Part shown: positions 1 to 6,672 of the stretch, in pieces | Layout: the number at the start of each line of letters is the position of its first letter | Position numbering within the stretch: the stretch's first letter is position 1 | The notes under the pieces: model-generated | What the model was told of the DNA's origin: nothing | The model's database searches: none | Seen by the model: only the letters and a program-made list of their open reading frames with translations | Translations under genes and position numbers: made by a program | Origin: Candidatus Bathyarchaeota archaeon | GTDB taxonomy: Archaea > Thermoproteota > Bathyarchaeia > RBG-16-48-13 > GCA-020355125 | Direction of reading: 5' to 3' | Assembly (NCBI GenBank): GCA_030617005.1 | Contig: JAUWWH010000013.1 | Location: 1-9,592, forward strand | DNA: 9,592 nt

Positions 1-269
1 ATTCAAATGAAAATGATTTGTACACTTCAGGATTTACAGATATAGGTGGAAAGATTACTTTCCTTGAAATACCAGAGGGAGAATATCAAATTAAAGTCAC
101 AAGTTTTGGATATTCAACCTTTAAAACAATAGTCTTATCAGCACTAAAAACTGTACAAGTTAATGTAATATTTTCGAAATACACGATTGGAATTTGTGGA
201 ATAACTGTCATTTTTGTTCTCGTTATCGTAATGGTAGTATATAGAAAAAAACGATTTTATCTGCATTGA
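1..269 (+). CDS. C-terminal end of a membrane-anchored surface protein with a carboxypeptidase-regulatory-like beta domain (partial)
   Basis: The frame is open from base 3 at the window edge to the TGA at 267-269, so only the last 88 codons are visible and the start lies outside. The first half, with GFTDIGGKITFLEIPEGEYQ followed by a GYSTF turn, resembles the carboxypeptidase-regulatory-like / CnaB-type fold ('TDxxGxFxFxxLPxGxYxLxVxxxGY'). It is followed by one strongly hydrophobic helix (ITVIFVLVIVMVVY) and a short basic tail YRKKRFYLH. By the positive-inside rule this predicts an extracellular beta domain, a C-terminal membrane anchor and a cytoplasmic basic tail, typical of archaeal surface proteins. 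The specific function cannot be told. It converges on leuS, with 39 nt between the two stop codons; no strong terminator is visible between them. Confidence 0.75.
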   Translation, partial: SNENDLYTSGFTDIGGKITFLEIPEGEYQIKVTSFGYSTFKTIVLSALKTVQVNVIFSKYTIGICGITVIFVLVIVMVVYRKKRFYLH

Positions 270-308
270 GTGTTGATAATCCAGAATTGAGTGATCTTCC
301 ATAACTGG

Positions 309-1445
309 TTATTCAATATATATTGCTGGCCGATATGGTTCACTCAATTGTGCTCTATTCATAGGATCATATCGATTCAAATCTTCCTCTCTAAAGACTT
401 TAACTTCGGCATTAAAGACTTGCTTATAAAAATCTCTGGTATCTTTTATAATCTTGAATTCACCAATTATTCCATTTTCTAGATGTTTATCAACTAATTC
501 AGCAGGTATTTTATTGATATTTTTAATCATAGTTCGGACATATTTAGAGACCTGTTTAACTCTATTCCGCATATTTTGATCCAACATAATTTCTTTCATC
601 AATATATCAACTCTTGCAGTTTCCGTTTTAGTGTATTTCAAGGCATTTAAGTAGACATTCCATTTCCAGTCTGTACATGTGTAGTAGTATATCATCTTCG
701 GTTTCATTTTCGTGACATGAATAATATGAGTAGTGTCACCTTGAATAGATTTAATGAATACCTCTTGCTCGATAACTCTTCTATCAACTTTAACTGCGTC
801 AAATGTTGGCCATTTCGCCATTGAGATGAAAGATGTATTGCCCATTTCATGCCAGATCTCCTCACAGAGATGAGGTATAAATGGAGCTAATAAGAAAATA
901 CGTGTTTTTAAAACTTCATATAAAAGTTTTGATCTAACTTTTTTCCGCTCAATTGAGGTTTCAATCGATGTTCGACGTAGATACCATAGAATGTCTTGGT
1001 CTAACATGTAGAGTGCTTCATGCACAGCTTCTCGCATTCGAAGATTATTCATAGCGTCTGTGATTGCTTTAACTCTAAGATGAAGACGACTAAGTAACCA
1101 TTTATCAATAGTGGTAAATTCACTTTTTTCATAATCATATTCAGTATTTATTATATTAATTGCGAAGTTATAGAAACGTTCTAGCCTTTCACGACAAGAT
1201 TTTGCTAATTGTGCATTGAAGTCCACGTCTTGTAAAAGCTCTGCGGTGGAGAGTATGGTAAGGCGAAAGGGGTCGGTACCATATTTTGCAACAGCTTCCC
1301 GAAGGGGGATTATATTTCCTAGAGATTTTGACATTTTCTTTCCGTCTAAAAGTACACTGCCAGTGACAACTATCTGTCGAGGCCATAAAGCTTCAGAGAA
1401 GATGGCTGCGTGATTAAAAATAAAGAAGGTTAAATGGTTAGGCAC
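309..1445 (-). CDS. leuS: Leucyl-tRNA synthetase, C-terminal segment (KMSKS loop, anticodon-binding and C-terminal domains); separate ORF after a frame break
   Basis: This 378-codon ORF is the C-terminal 40% of an archaeal/eukaryotic-type LeuRS. It opens with PNHLTFFIFNHAAIF, a conserved segment just before the class I catalytic loop KMSKS (residues 37-41). Next come the helical anticodon-binding domain (about residues 85-230, including FLLAPFIPHLCEEIWHEMG) and the archaeal C-terminal extension. The two LeuRS ORFs together have 593 + 378 residues, a normal full archaeal length, so nothing substantial is missing. It begins with GTG at 1445-1443, overlapping the TAG of the upstream ORF by one base (TAGTG). 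GGGGAG (minus strand, 1457-1452) lies six nt upstream and could act as a ribosome binding site. The simplest reading is one gene missing a single nucleotide; translational coupling of two subunits is the alternative. Alone it lacks the HIGH motif and could not aminoacylate. Confidence 0.93.
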   Translation of the reverse strand: MPNHLTFFIFNHAAIFSEALWPRQIVVTGSVLLDGKKMSKSLGNIIPLREAVAKYGTDPFRLTILSTAELLQDVDFNAQLAKSCRERLERFYNFAINIINTEYDYEKSEFTTIDKWLLSRLHLRVKAITDAMNNLRMREAVHEALYMLDQDILWYLRRTSIETSIERKKVRSKLLYEVLKTRIFLLAPFIPHLCEEIWHEMGNTSFISMAKWPTFDAVKVDRRVIEQEVFIKSIQGDTTHIIHVTKMKPKMIYYYTCTDWKWNVYLNALKYTKTETARVDILMKEIMLDQNMRNRVKQVSKYVRTMIKNINKIPAELVDKHLENGIIGEFKIIKDTRDFYKQVFNAEVKVFREEDLNRYDPMNRAQLSEPYRPAIYIE

Positions 1446-1457
1446 TAAGTTCTCCCC
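1443..1457 (-). other. leuS: Frame break in leuS: -1 shift at GGGGAGAACTTAGTG
   Basis: On the minus strand the upstream frame reads Ser-Gly-Arg-Thr-TAG (TCG GGG AGA ACT TAG). The other frame reads Gly-Glu-Asn-Leu-Val-Pro-Asn-His-Leu. Archaeal LeuRS usually has SG(K/R)DL(I/V)PNHL here (from memory of the family), so homology switches frame within about eight bases. Adding one base to the G4 run gives SGENLVPNHL; adding one in AGAA gives SGR(N/D)LVPNHL. A ribosomal -1 slip of tRNA-Gly on GGGG, two codons before the stop, would also join the frames. The GTG start and SD-like GGGGAG make termination-reinitiation possible too. Confidence 0.85.
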
Positions 1458-3226
1458 GAGTGACGGCTATCTAAGGGATAGAAATATGTGAACTCTTCCC
1501 GCATACCCTTTAAGTGATTTACTTTAAGCCCTGATTTTTTTGCTACAGTTTGACAATTTCCTTTATTAAGGAATATATAGTCGAATACTTCATCATTCAA
1601 TTGTTCAGCTTTAATGCCTTTTTCAGTTATGTGTTTAGCAATTGTGTAATAGCTCATATAGATTACTGAGTCAGAAAGGCTCTCGATAATCCAATCAGCA
1701 TCCCAAGGGAGCTTAGTACCCATTCCTTGCTTTCGAGCGCAGGCTTTCACTTTTAACCAATCAATGGTATTCTCAAACTCAGTATGAAGATCATCTGGAA
1801 TGATCCTCATCATGTTTAAACACTGATAAGCCTTCGCTTTCCACATAATATTCCCATAATCGAGAAACCATTGGTCATCAAGAATTTTAACAATAATCTC
1901 TGCACCACATCTACAAAAGACGGGGCGGTTTACAAGTGTATAAACTTGAATGGCTTTATCTTCCGATAGTAAAGCTTCATTAATCTTTCCTCGAGCCTCA
2001 GAAATGGTCATTCCTACATATTTTCCTGTAATTGCCTTCATTCGCCCCATGTGAAATTCTTGGCTGTAAAGTTTTTTAGTTGCCTCTTCGAGCCTAGTAT
2101 CTAATTGATTAACAGCACCAAATTGTTCCAAAATATCTAATGCTGGAAATTCTGAATATCCTTCTAATGCTATTAAAGAGATAGGTGTTACTTGTTTTAA
2201 GATCTCTAAATTGAGAGTTGATGTTAAAAATTTTAATCGAGCGCTCTTTAAGTCTTCTAAGGCGATATAATCGTAGGGAGCATGGCCAGGAACTGACATT
2301 ACAATGCCAGTTGCATTCTTCGGATCAACAAATTTTGCTGGTAGAATTGGAACTTTATTACCCATTAGTGGATTTTCTACATATTGACCTACAAGACTCT
2401 TTCCAGAAACTGAACCTATAATATTGACTTCCATATTGAGAAATTTTAATTTTTCAGCGAATTCCCTACTTATTATTAAGACTTCATCATTAACTTCAGC
2501 TTTGACATATTCTATGTCAGGTCGAACCCAAATATTAGTGACACCAAAGAGTGTTTCTGGGCGTAATGTCCCTATAGGTAGGACGAAATCTTCAAGTTTG
2601 AATTTAATTATAGTAACTACTTCGATCTCAGGTTCTACATCCCCTTGAGTATCATGTTGACCCATAGGATTCCCACAATGAGGACACCATCCAACTGGAT
2701 GACTGCCTTGTGTAATTAATCCCTTGGACCGAAGTTTTCGGAACTGCCATTCAATAAATTTACTATATTGATGATCGATTGTAGTAAATTCGCGACGCCA
2801 ATCAATTGAATATCCCATTTCAAGCATACTATCTTTCATCTCACGACGGAAGTAAGCTGCAATTTTCAGAGGAGAGATGAAAGTCTTAATCACATCTATA
2901 GGAACTTTATAGATTCGAGTAAGTTCATCTAATAGCACAGGATCTTTAGCTGCTACTCGCTTTGCTATTGCAAGAACAGGTGTTCCAGTATAGTGAAAAG
3001 CCATTGGGAAGAGTACATTGAAGCCTTGCATTCGTTTAAAACGCGCATAAACATCAGTTAAAGTATAGGGTCTACCATGACCAACGTGAAACGGCATATT
3101 AGGATATGGATATGCAATGGTAATGAAAAACTTAGGAATCTCTGACTTAGGATCAGCCTCGAATAGTTTAGATTTTTTCCATGCATTTTGCCATTTTTTT
3201 TCAATGATGTTCCAATCAATTCTCAA
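1445..3226 (-). CDS. leuS: Leucyl-tRNA synthetase, N-terminal segment (HIGH catalytic core, CP1 editing domain, zinc motifs)
   Basis: This cytoplasmic class I enzyme charges tRNA-Leu. The ORF covers the Rossmann core with the HIGH-type signature HVGHG (residues 47-51) in PYPNMPFHVGHGRPYTLTDV and the conserved FPMAFHYTGTPV. A zinc-type segment GWCPHCGNPMGQHDTQGDVE follows, then the CP1 editing domain with TLRPETLFGVTNIWVRP and ATGIVMSVPGHAPYDY. A second Cys pair, CRCG, lies before DDQWFLDYG. The ORF stops at TAG right after FYPLDSRHSGRT, where an intact archaeal LeuRS runs into the KMSKS segment. The start is TTG (3226-3224), supported by GGTGA ten nt upstream inside the end of alaS; only two nt separate it from the alaS stop, so the genes are co-transcribed and probably translationally coupled. 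KMSKS is in the next ORF, so this piece needs its partner or a frameshift to work. Confidence 0.95.
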   Translation of the reverse strand: MRIDWNIIEKKWQNAWKKSKLFEADPKSEIPKFFITIAYPYPNMPFHVGHGRPYTLTDVYARFKRMQGFNVLFPMAFHYTGTPVLAIAKRVAAKDPVLLDELTRIYKVPIDVIKTFISPLKIAAYFRREMKDSMLEMGYSIDWRREFTTIDHQYSKFIEWQFRKLRSKGLITQGSHPVGWCPHCGNPMGQHDTQGDVEPEIEVVTIIKFKLEDFVLPIGTLRPETLFGVTNIWVRPDIEYVKAEVNDEVLIISREFAEKLKFLNMEVNIIGSVSGKSLVGQYVENPLMGNKVPILPAKFVDPKNATGIVMSVPGHAPYDYIALEDLKSARLKFLTSTLNLEILKQVTPISLIALEGYSEFPALDILEQFGAVNQLDTRLEEATKKLYSQEFHMGRMKAITGKYVGMTISEARGKINEALLSEDKAIQVYTLVNRPVFCRCGAEIIVKILDDQWFLDYGNIMWKAKAYQCLNMMRIIPDDLHTEFENTIDWLKVKACARKQGMGTKLPWDADWIIESLSDSVIYMSYYTIAKHITEKGIKAEQLNDEVFDYIFLNKGNCQTVAKKSGLKVNHLKGMREEFTYFYPLDSRHSGRT

Positions 3227-3228
3227 TG

Positions 3229-4050
3229 TTAGGGATTCACCTTTGTAACCTGATTTATAACAATCTCAGTAGCCAAGGATAACGCTTCAGAGGCTTTACC
3301 CACCTTAATACCCCCTCCTTGGCCAAAGGTAATTCCTCCACTTCCGCCCCCGCCTACGACCTTAGCCATTTCAGAGACAATTTGTCCAGCGTTAACTCCA
3401 CTTTTCACAGCCTTGTCACCAGCCATCACCACTATTCTTAAAGTCTCATCGGATGTACATAAAACGACTACTGCTTTCGGTTCCTTCTTCGTTAAAAGAC
3501 TTGCAGTTCTTATGAGGAAGTCTACATCAGAATCTTCAATCTCATGAGTGATGAGAATTACGTTCTTAATCATTTGAGTTTTTTTCAGAAGAACTTCTGC
3601 TTGATATTCTGCCAATTTCTCCTTCAATTGGACAATCTCTCGGTTAGCGTTTTTTAATTTAGCTATGATATCTTTAGTAGCTTCGATAATCTTCGCTTTT
3701 GGTACATTAAGTATCTCTGAACTTTTACTAAGATGTGTATTCAATTCTTGAATGAACTGTATTGCTGGAGAGCCTGAAGCAAAAGTTATCCTCTCAACAC
3801 CATCTTGTATTCTTTCTGTGTAAAGTATTTTTATGAGCCCTAACTCTCCTGTAGATTTAAGATGAGTCCCTCCGCAAGCTTCAACATCCCAATTACCAAT
3901 CCTTACGATACGAATCTGACGATCGGGGATAACTCCTCCTTGATACAAACGGTATCCATAGGTTTTTTCTGCCACTTCCCTAGGCATCCAAGACACTTCA
4001 ACAGGGAGATTCTGCATCACTATAGAGTTAGCTAACCTCTCAATCTTCAT
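3229..4050 (-). CDS. alaS: Alanyl-tRNA synthetase, C-terminal segment (rest of editing domain, coiled region, C-Ala domain) downstream of an in-frame TAG
   Basis: This 273-codon stretch is in the same frame as the longer upstream alaS ORF and separated from it only by TAG plus eight sense codons (ARITKEQE). It carries the second half of the editing-domain zinc site, CGGTH (Cys59 and His63 counted from the Met at 4050), within VEACGGTHLKSTGELG. A helical, Lys/Glu-rich linker follows (about residues 105-155), then the C-Ala domain with the glycine-rich GGGGSGG and GQGGGIKVGKA segments. With the upstream part the product would be 921 codons, a usual archaeal AlaRS length. The ATG at 4050 has no convincing ribosome binding site and cuts into a helix, so I doubt it is a natural start; readthrough of the TAG is a better model than a separate gene. 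It ends in TAA, two nt before leuS. Confidence 0.93.
   Translation of the reverse strand: MKIERLANSIVMQNLPVEVSWMPREVAEKTYGYRLYQGGVIPDRQIRIVRIGNWDVEACGGTHLKSTGELGLIKILYTERIQDGVERITFASGSPAIQFIQELNTHLSKSSEILNVPKAKIIEATKDIIAKLKNANREIVQLKEKLAEYQAEVLLKKTQMIKNVILITHEIEDSDVDFLIRTASLLTKKEPKAVVVLCTSDETLRIVVMAGDKAVKSGVNAGQIVSEMAKVVGGGGSGGITFGQGGGIKVGKASEALSLATEIVINQVTKVNP
3237..3241 (-). promoter_or_regulatory. Ribosome binding site GGTGA deciding the TTG start of leuS
   Basis: GGTGA on the minus strand lies inside the last codons of alaS, ten nt before the TTG start of leuS. No ATG is better placed, so it supports the TTG start and translation of leuS coupled to the end of alaS. Confidence 0.6.
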
Positions 4051-4074
4051 CTCTTGTTCTTTTGTAATCCTTGC

Positions 4075-4077
4075 CTA
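4075..4077 (-). other. alaS: In-frame TAG codon inside alaS (codon 640)
   Basis: The minus strand reads GAT ATT TCA CAT TAG GCA AGG ATT ACA AAA GAA: Asp-Ile-Ser-His-stop-Ala-Arg-Ile-Thr-Lys-Glu. Archaeal AlaRS proteins usually read D-I-(T/S)-H-Y-E-S-L-T-(R/K)-E-E here (from memory), and the spacing to the following KIExLAN is identical. The TAG therefore sits in place of one residue, probably an aromatic one, with no insertion, deletion or frame change around it. Options are a decoded TAG (pyrrolysine or another suppressor tRNA), a point mutation or sequencing error, or a true split gene. Confidence 0.9.
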
Positions 4078-5994
4078 ATGTGAAATATCTAATCTTGAAA
4101 TAGAAAATTCATTTTTAGCTCCAGCCTGCCAAGCATGTTCACCGAGAACTCTCCGCACCGCACCAATCAAGATATGAGTAGATGTGTGATGTCTCATAAA
4201 GTTTAATCGTTTATCCCAATTGATTTTGGCAGTTATTTCCTTACTCTCAAAAGAGACTTCCTCCCTTATCTCGTGAAGAATAACGTTTCCAACTTTTTGA
4301 ACATCTATTACATCAATCTGTTTTCCATCTATGTTAATTAAGCCTGAATCAGCTTGTTGTCCACCACCCTCTGGGTAGAATGTAGTTTTATCCAAAACAA
4401 TAAATCTTTTATCAATTACCTTGAGAACCACTGCTTTAAATTCCTTCAAATACGAATTCTCATAGTACAGTTGTCTAGTTTTTTTTATATCCGAAACCTT
4501 ATCTTTCAATTCAGAAGCATCATCAAAATCTTCTCCTAGAACAGTGGGGGAAATATGTCTCTTCGCAATCATCGCATAGAAGTTATCTGGAATACGAAGA
4601 TTCATATCCTCCGTTTGAATAACCTCCTTAACTATTTCTGGAGGAATTCCATGAGAATCGTATAGTTCCACTAAGGTCTCAATTGGAACCTCATGTGTTC
4701 CAGTTAATTTAAGTTTTTTAGCTATCCTCGTTGATAATCCGATTCCTCTTTTCAAGGTAATTTGATATTTCTTCACTTCAACTGAAAGGGCATCTAATAT
4801 CTCTGTTCGCATGTTTTTTATATAGGGAAAGCTTGGAGACCAACGGTCTATTTGCTCATTAATGATCTCAAAAAAGTAAGATTCGATTCCAAGAAACCTT
4901 AAGAGCTTATAAACCCTTCTCATCAATAGTCTTACGAGATAGTCTTCTTTGGTATTTGATGGAACTACACCTTCAGCTAACATAAAAACCAAAGCCTTCG
5001 TATGATCAGCAATAGCATATGCACTCTCAACAGGAACCATAAGCACATCTAATTCATGAGAATTCATATCAAGATTTTTAGCTACAATTTTCCTCAGGGA
5101 CATCCTATCAGGAACTAATTCACTATTCATAATAGCTGAAAACTTCGAACTCTCAAAAAGAAATTTCTTATCAATATTATTCAACCCAGCAAAAGTCATT
5201 ATCTTATCTAGAAGAGAACCATATAGAGCATGGAAACCACTTAATGAACCTTGAGATAACCAACAGAAACGCTCTATTCCATACCCCGTGTCAACAATCT
5301 TTATCGGCATGTCAATCAATTTATCGCCTACAACCTTATATTGCATGAAGACAAGAGTTGAAACCTCAAGTCCACATACACAGCCCTCTACATCTGGTCC
5401 AGCATTTCCCCCTCCAGACCATATTCCTTCCTTATAAGTGACAAGATTGGAGTCAATACCAAGAACATCTGTAAGAAATTGATGGTGTAAGCTAATTGTC
5501 TGATTTTTCCAATATACCTGTTTTTTTGGATAATTGAAAGCGTGAGCTCCACCCATTTCAAATATCGTAAGATGACGACCGGATGTTAAACCTACATTAT
5601 CAATATCATTAAATCGTAAACAAGGTTGGCTTATTACAAGGGGATTTGCAGGAGGAGGAATAATCCCCTCAGTTACAAAGGGTTGGAAGTTAGCTATACT
5701 TGCAATAGTAATGAAGAGATCGTCTCTCCATCGAGCAATTACAGGGTAATGATTAATTCTAGTGTGACTATTCTTTTCAAAGAAAGATAAGAAAGCTTCT
5801 CTTAGCTCTTCAAAAGTGAAGCCCCTCCTTGTTGGGGATTTCCCAATAAATGTATACTCTTGACACGGAGCGTCTCCACAATTATCTAAATCAGGATTTT
5901 GAGTCCAGAAATAACTATCACAACCATTACATCTCTTTTTAATGAACTCATTTTCGAGAAAAAATGGAATTTTATAAGCACTCTCAGGGAACAT
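4075..5994 (-). CDS. alaS: Alanyl-tRNA synthetase, N-terminal segment (catalytic core, tRNA-recognition and first half of editing domain)
   Basis: AlaRS is a cytoplasmic class II enzyme that charges tRNA-Ala by recognising its acceptor stem and hydrolyses mischarged Ser/Gly-tRNA. Residues 1-55 hold the archaeal N-terminal four-cysteine segment (C22-x2-C25, C39-x4-C44). The class II core follows with YPVIARWRDD, PLVISQPCLRFNDIDNVG and the glycine-rich WSGGGNAGPD, then VDTGYGIERFCW. The editing domain begins near residue 520 (FYPEGGGQQADSG) and includes the zinc half-site HHTSTH (His603 and His607). The ORF ends at TAG soon after HAWQAGAKNEFSISRLDISH, before the Cys half-site in the next ORF, so this piece alone has an incomplete editing centre. 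The start is ATG with an AAGGAT-like site upstream. It lies 272 nt after rpl12 and appears to have its own promoter. Confidence 0.95.
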   Translation of the reverse strand: MFPESAYKIPFFLENEFIKKRCNGCDSYFWTQNPDLDNCGDAPCQEYTFIGKSPTRRGFTFEELREAFLSFFEKNSHTRINHYPVIARWRDDLFITIASIANFQPFVTEGIIPPPANPLVISQPCLRFNDIDNVGLTSGRHLTIFEMGGAHAFNYPKKQVYWKNQTISLHHQFLTDVLGIDSNLVTYKEGIWSGGGNAGPDVEGCVCGLEVSTLVFMQYKVVGDKLIDMPIKIVDTGYGIERFCWLSQGSLSGFHALYGSLLDKIMTFAGLNNIDKKFLFESSKFSAIMNSELVPDRMSLRKIVAKNLDMNSHELDVLMVPVESAYAIADHTKALVFMLAEGVVPSNTKEDYLVRLLMRRVYKLLRFLGIESYFFEIINEQIDRWSPSFPYIKNMRTEILDALSVEVKKYQITLKRGIGLSTRIAKKLKLTGTHEVPIETLVELYDSHGIPPEIVKEVIQTEDMNLRIPDNFYAMIAKRHISPTVLGEDFDDASELKDKVSDIKKTRQLYYENSYLKEFKAVVLKVIDKRFIVLDKTTFYPEGGGQQADSGLINIDGKQIDVIDVQKVGNVILHEIREEVSFESKEITAKINWDKRLNFMRHHTSTHILIGAVRRVLGEHAWQAGAKNEFSISRLDISH

Positions 5995-6020
5995 CTACAA
6001 AATCCTTCTTTTCACATTAT

Positions 6021-6037
6021 TAAAATATTAATATATG
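6021..6037 (-). promoter_or_regulatory. Possible TATA box of alaS-leuS
   Basis: The minus strand reads CATATATTAATATTTTA, centred about 34 nt before the alaS ATG, which would place transcription start roughly 5-10 nt before the start codon. A second TATA-like tract (GTATTATATTTTTATTG, near 6096-6112) could drive a longer leader. The T-run after rpl12 favours a separate alaS transcript. The assignment is by pattern only. Confidence 0.4.
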
Positions 6038-6070
6038 AAAATCGATCCATCCTTTCCTTTTTTCATATAT
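6031..6070. repeat. 11-bp perfect inverted repeat upstream of alaS (possible operator or leader hairpin)
   Basis: ATATATGAAAA (6031-6041) is matched exactly by TTTTCATATAT (6060-6070), leaving an 18-nt loop. The arm nearer the gene overlaps the proposed TATA box. As DNA this could be a repressor site blocking TBP; if transcription starts at the more distant TATA tract, the same bases would form a hairpin in the alaS leader. Because the arms are AT-rich, chance is possible. The rest of the 5995-6266 intergenic region shows no other clear feature apart from the T-run near 6235. Confidence 0.45.
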
Positions 6071-6234
6071 ACTTCTTTAGTAAAACATCTATACAATAAA
6101 AATATAATACCAGAACGATACCACAGTCAATCCGTTATAACCTGAAACAATACCAACTAGTTAATGTAATGAAAAGAGTGCACCCAATTTTAAACTATCT
6201 TAAGAAAGCAAACTTCAAAAGATTGGTAGTAACG

Positions 6235-6241
6235 AAAAAAA
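6235..6241 (-). terminator. T7 run, likely archaeal terminator of rpl10-rpl12
   Basis: Seven T residues on the minus strand (GATTTTTTTCG) lie 25 nt past the rpl12 stop codon. Archaeal RNA polymerase commonly terminates at such T-runs without a strong hairpin. This would separate the ribosomal stalk genes from alaS-leuS. Confidence 0.5.
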
Positions 6242-6266
6242 TCCATGTTTGCAGTATTTAGTTATT

Positions 6267-6569
6267 CTAGCCAAATAATGCCCCGAGACCAGCTACAGCT
6301 TCCTCTTCCGTTTTCTCCTCTTTTTCTTTTTTCTCTTTCTTTTCCTCTTCAACAGGGGTTTCTGTGATTGGAACTACTTGAGTAGCGATAAATCCAGGTG
6401 ATACTTTAATCGCCTCGTCAATGTCAACTTCTGAAAGTGAAACGACAAGTGCTTTAACTCTTGCTTCATCAATATCCACATTAGAAGCTTTTAAAACCCG
6501 TTTAACACTTTCTGCATCAACGTTTTTACCCGAAGAGTGGAGTAGTAGAGCTGCATAGATATACTTCAA
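6267..6569 (-). CDS. rpl12: 50S ribosomal protein L12 / P1 (archaeal stalk protein)
   Basis: This 100-residue acidic protein has the archaeal P1 plan. Residues 1-58 form the helical dimerisation domain (MKYIYAALLLHSSGKNV, then VDIDEARVKALVVSLSEVDIDEAI). A hinge follows, then the Lys/Glu-rich run (EEEKKEKKEKEEKTEEE) and the conserved tail GLGALFG that contacts elongation factors. Dimers bind the C-terminal helix of P0 to form the stalk that recruits and activates translational GTPases. The start is TTG (6569-6567), supported by GAGGTGA seven nt upstream. The gene ends exactly after GLGALFG with TAG, followed two codons later by TAA in the same frame. It follows rpl10 by 103 nt and probably shares its transcript. 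Confidence 0.95.
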   Translation of the reverse strand: MKYIYAALLLHSSGKNVDAESVKRVLKASNVDIDEARVKALVVSLSEVDIDEAIKVSPGFIATQVVPITETPVEEEKKEKKEKEEKTEEEAVAGLGALFG

Positions 6570-6576
6570 TGCTTAT

Positions 6577-6583
6577 TCACCTC
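6577..6583 (-). promoter_or_regulatory. Strong ribosome binding site GAGGTGA for the TTG start of rpl12
   Basis: GAGGTGA on the minus strand is a near-full match to the anti-Shine-Dalgarno sequence, seven nt before TTG. It fixes the start of rpl12 where no ATG is suitably placed. Confidence 0.7.
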
Positions 6584-6672
6584 TAATTGTTCTAAACTTT
6601 CTTTTTAATTACTGATTCTACAGTACTTGTAAATCTCTTCCTTTTCAACTTTTCCTCTAATTAAACTATATT

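Noticed and set aside
270..308. Possible hairpin CCAG...CTGG between the two convergent stop codons
   Set aside because: Only four pairs match well and no T-run follows on either strand; too weak to call a terminator.
3229..4050. Independent alaX-type editing protein in place of the alaS C-terminus
   Set aside because: The segment begins in the middle of the AlaRS editing domain, lacks the HxxxH half-site, carries C-Ala and continues the upstream frame exactly, so it is part of alaS.
5995..6015. N-terminal extension of alaS through the TAG just before its ATG (GTG AAA AGA AGG ATT TTG TAG ATG)
   Set aside because: It would be possible only if TAG is sense; MFPES... already fits as an archaeal AlaRS N-terminus, and AAGGAT is better read as the ribosome binding site.
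6169..6261. A 30-codon + strand ORF (MKRVHPILNY...) between alaS and rpl12
   Set aside because: It lies opposite the proposed terminator of rpl12, has no clear promoter or ribosome binding site and no recognisable domain; it is likely chance.
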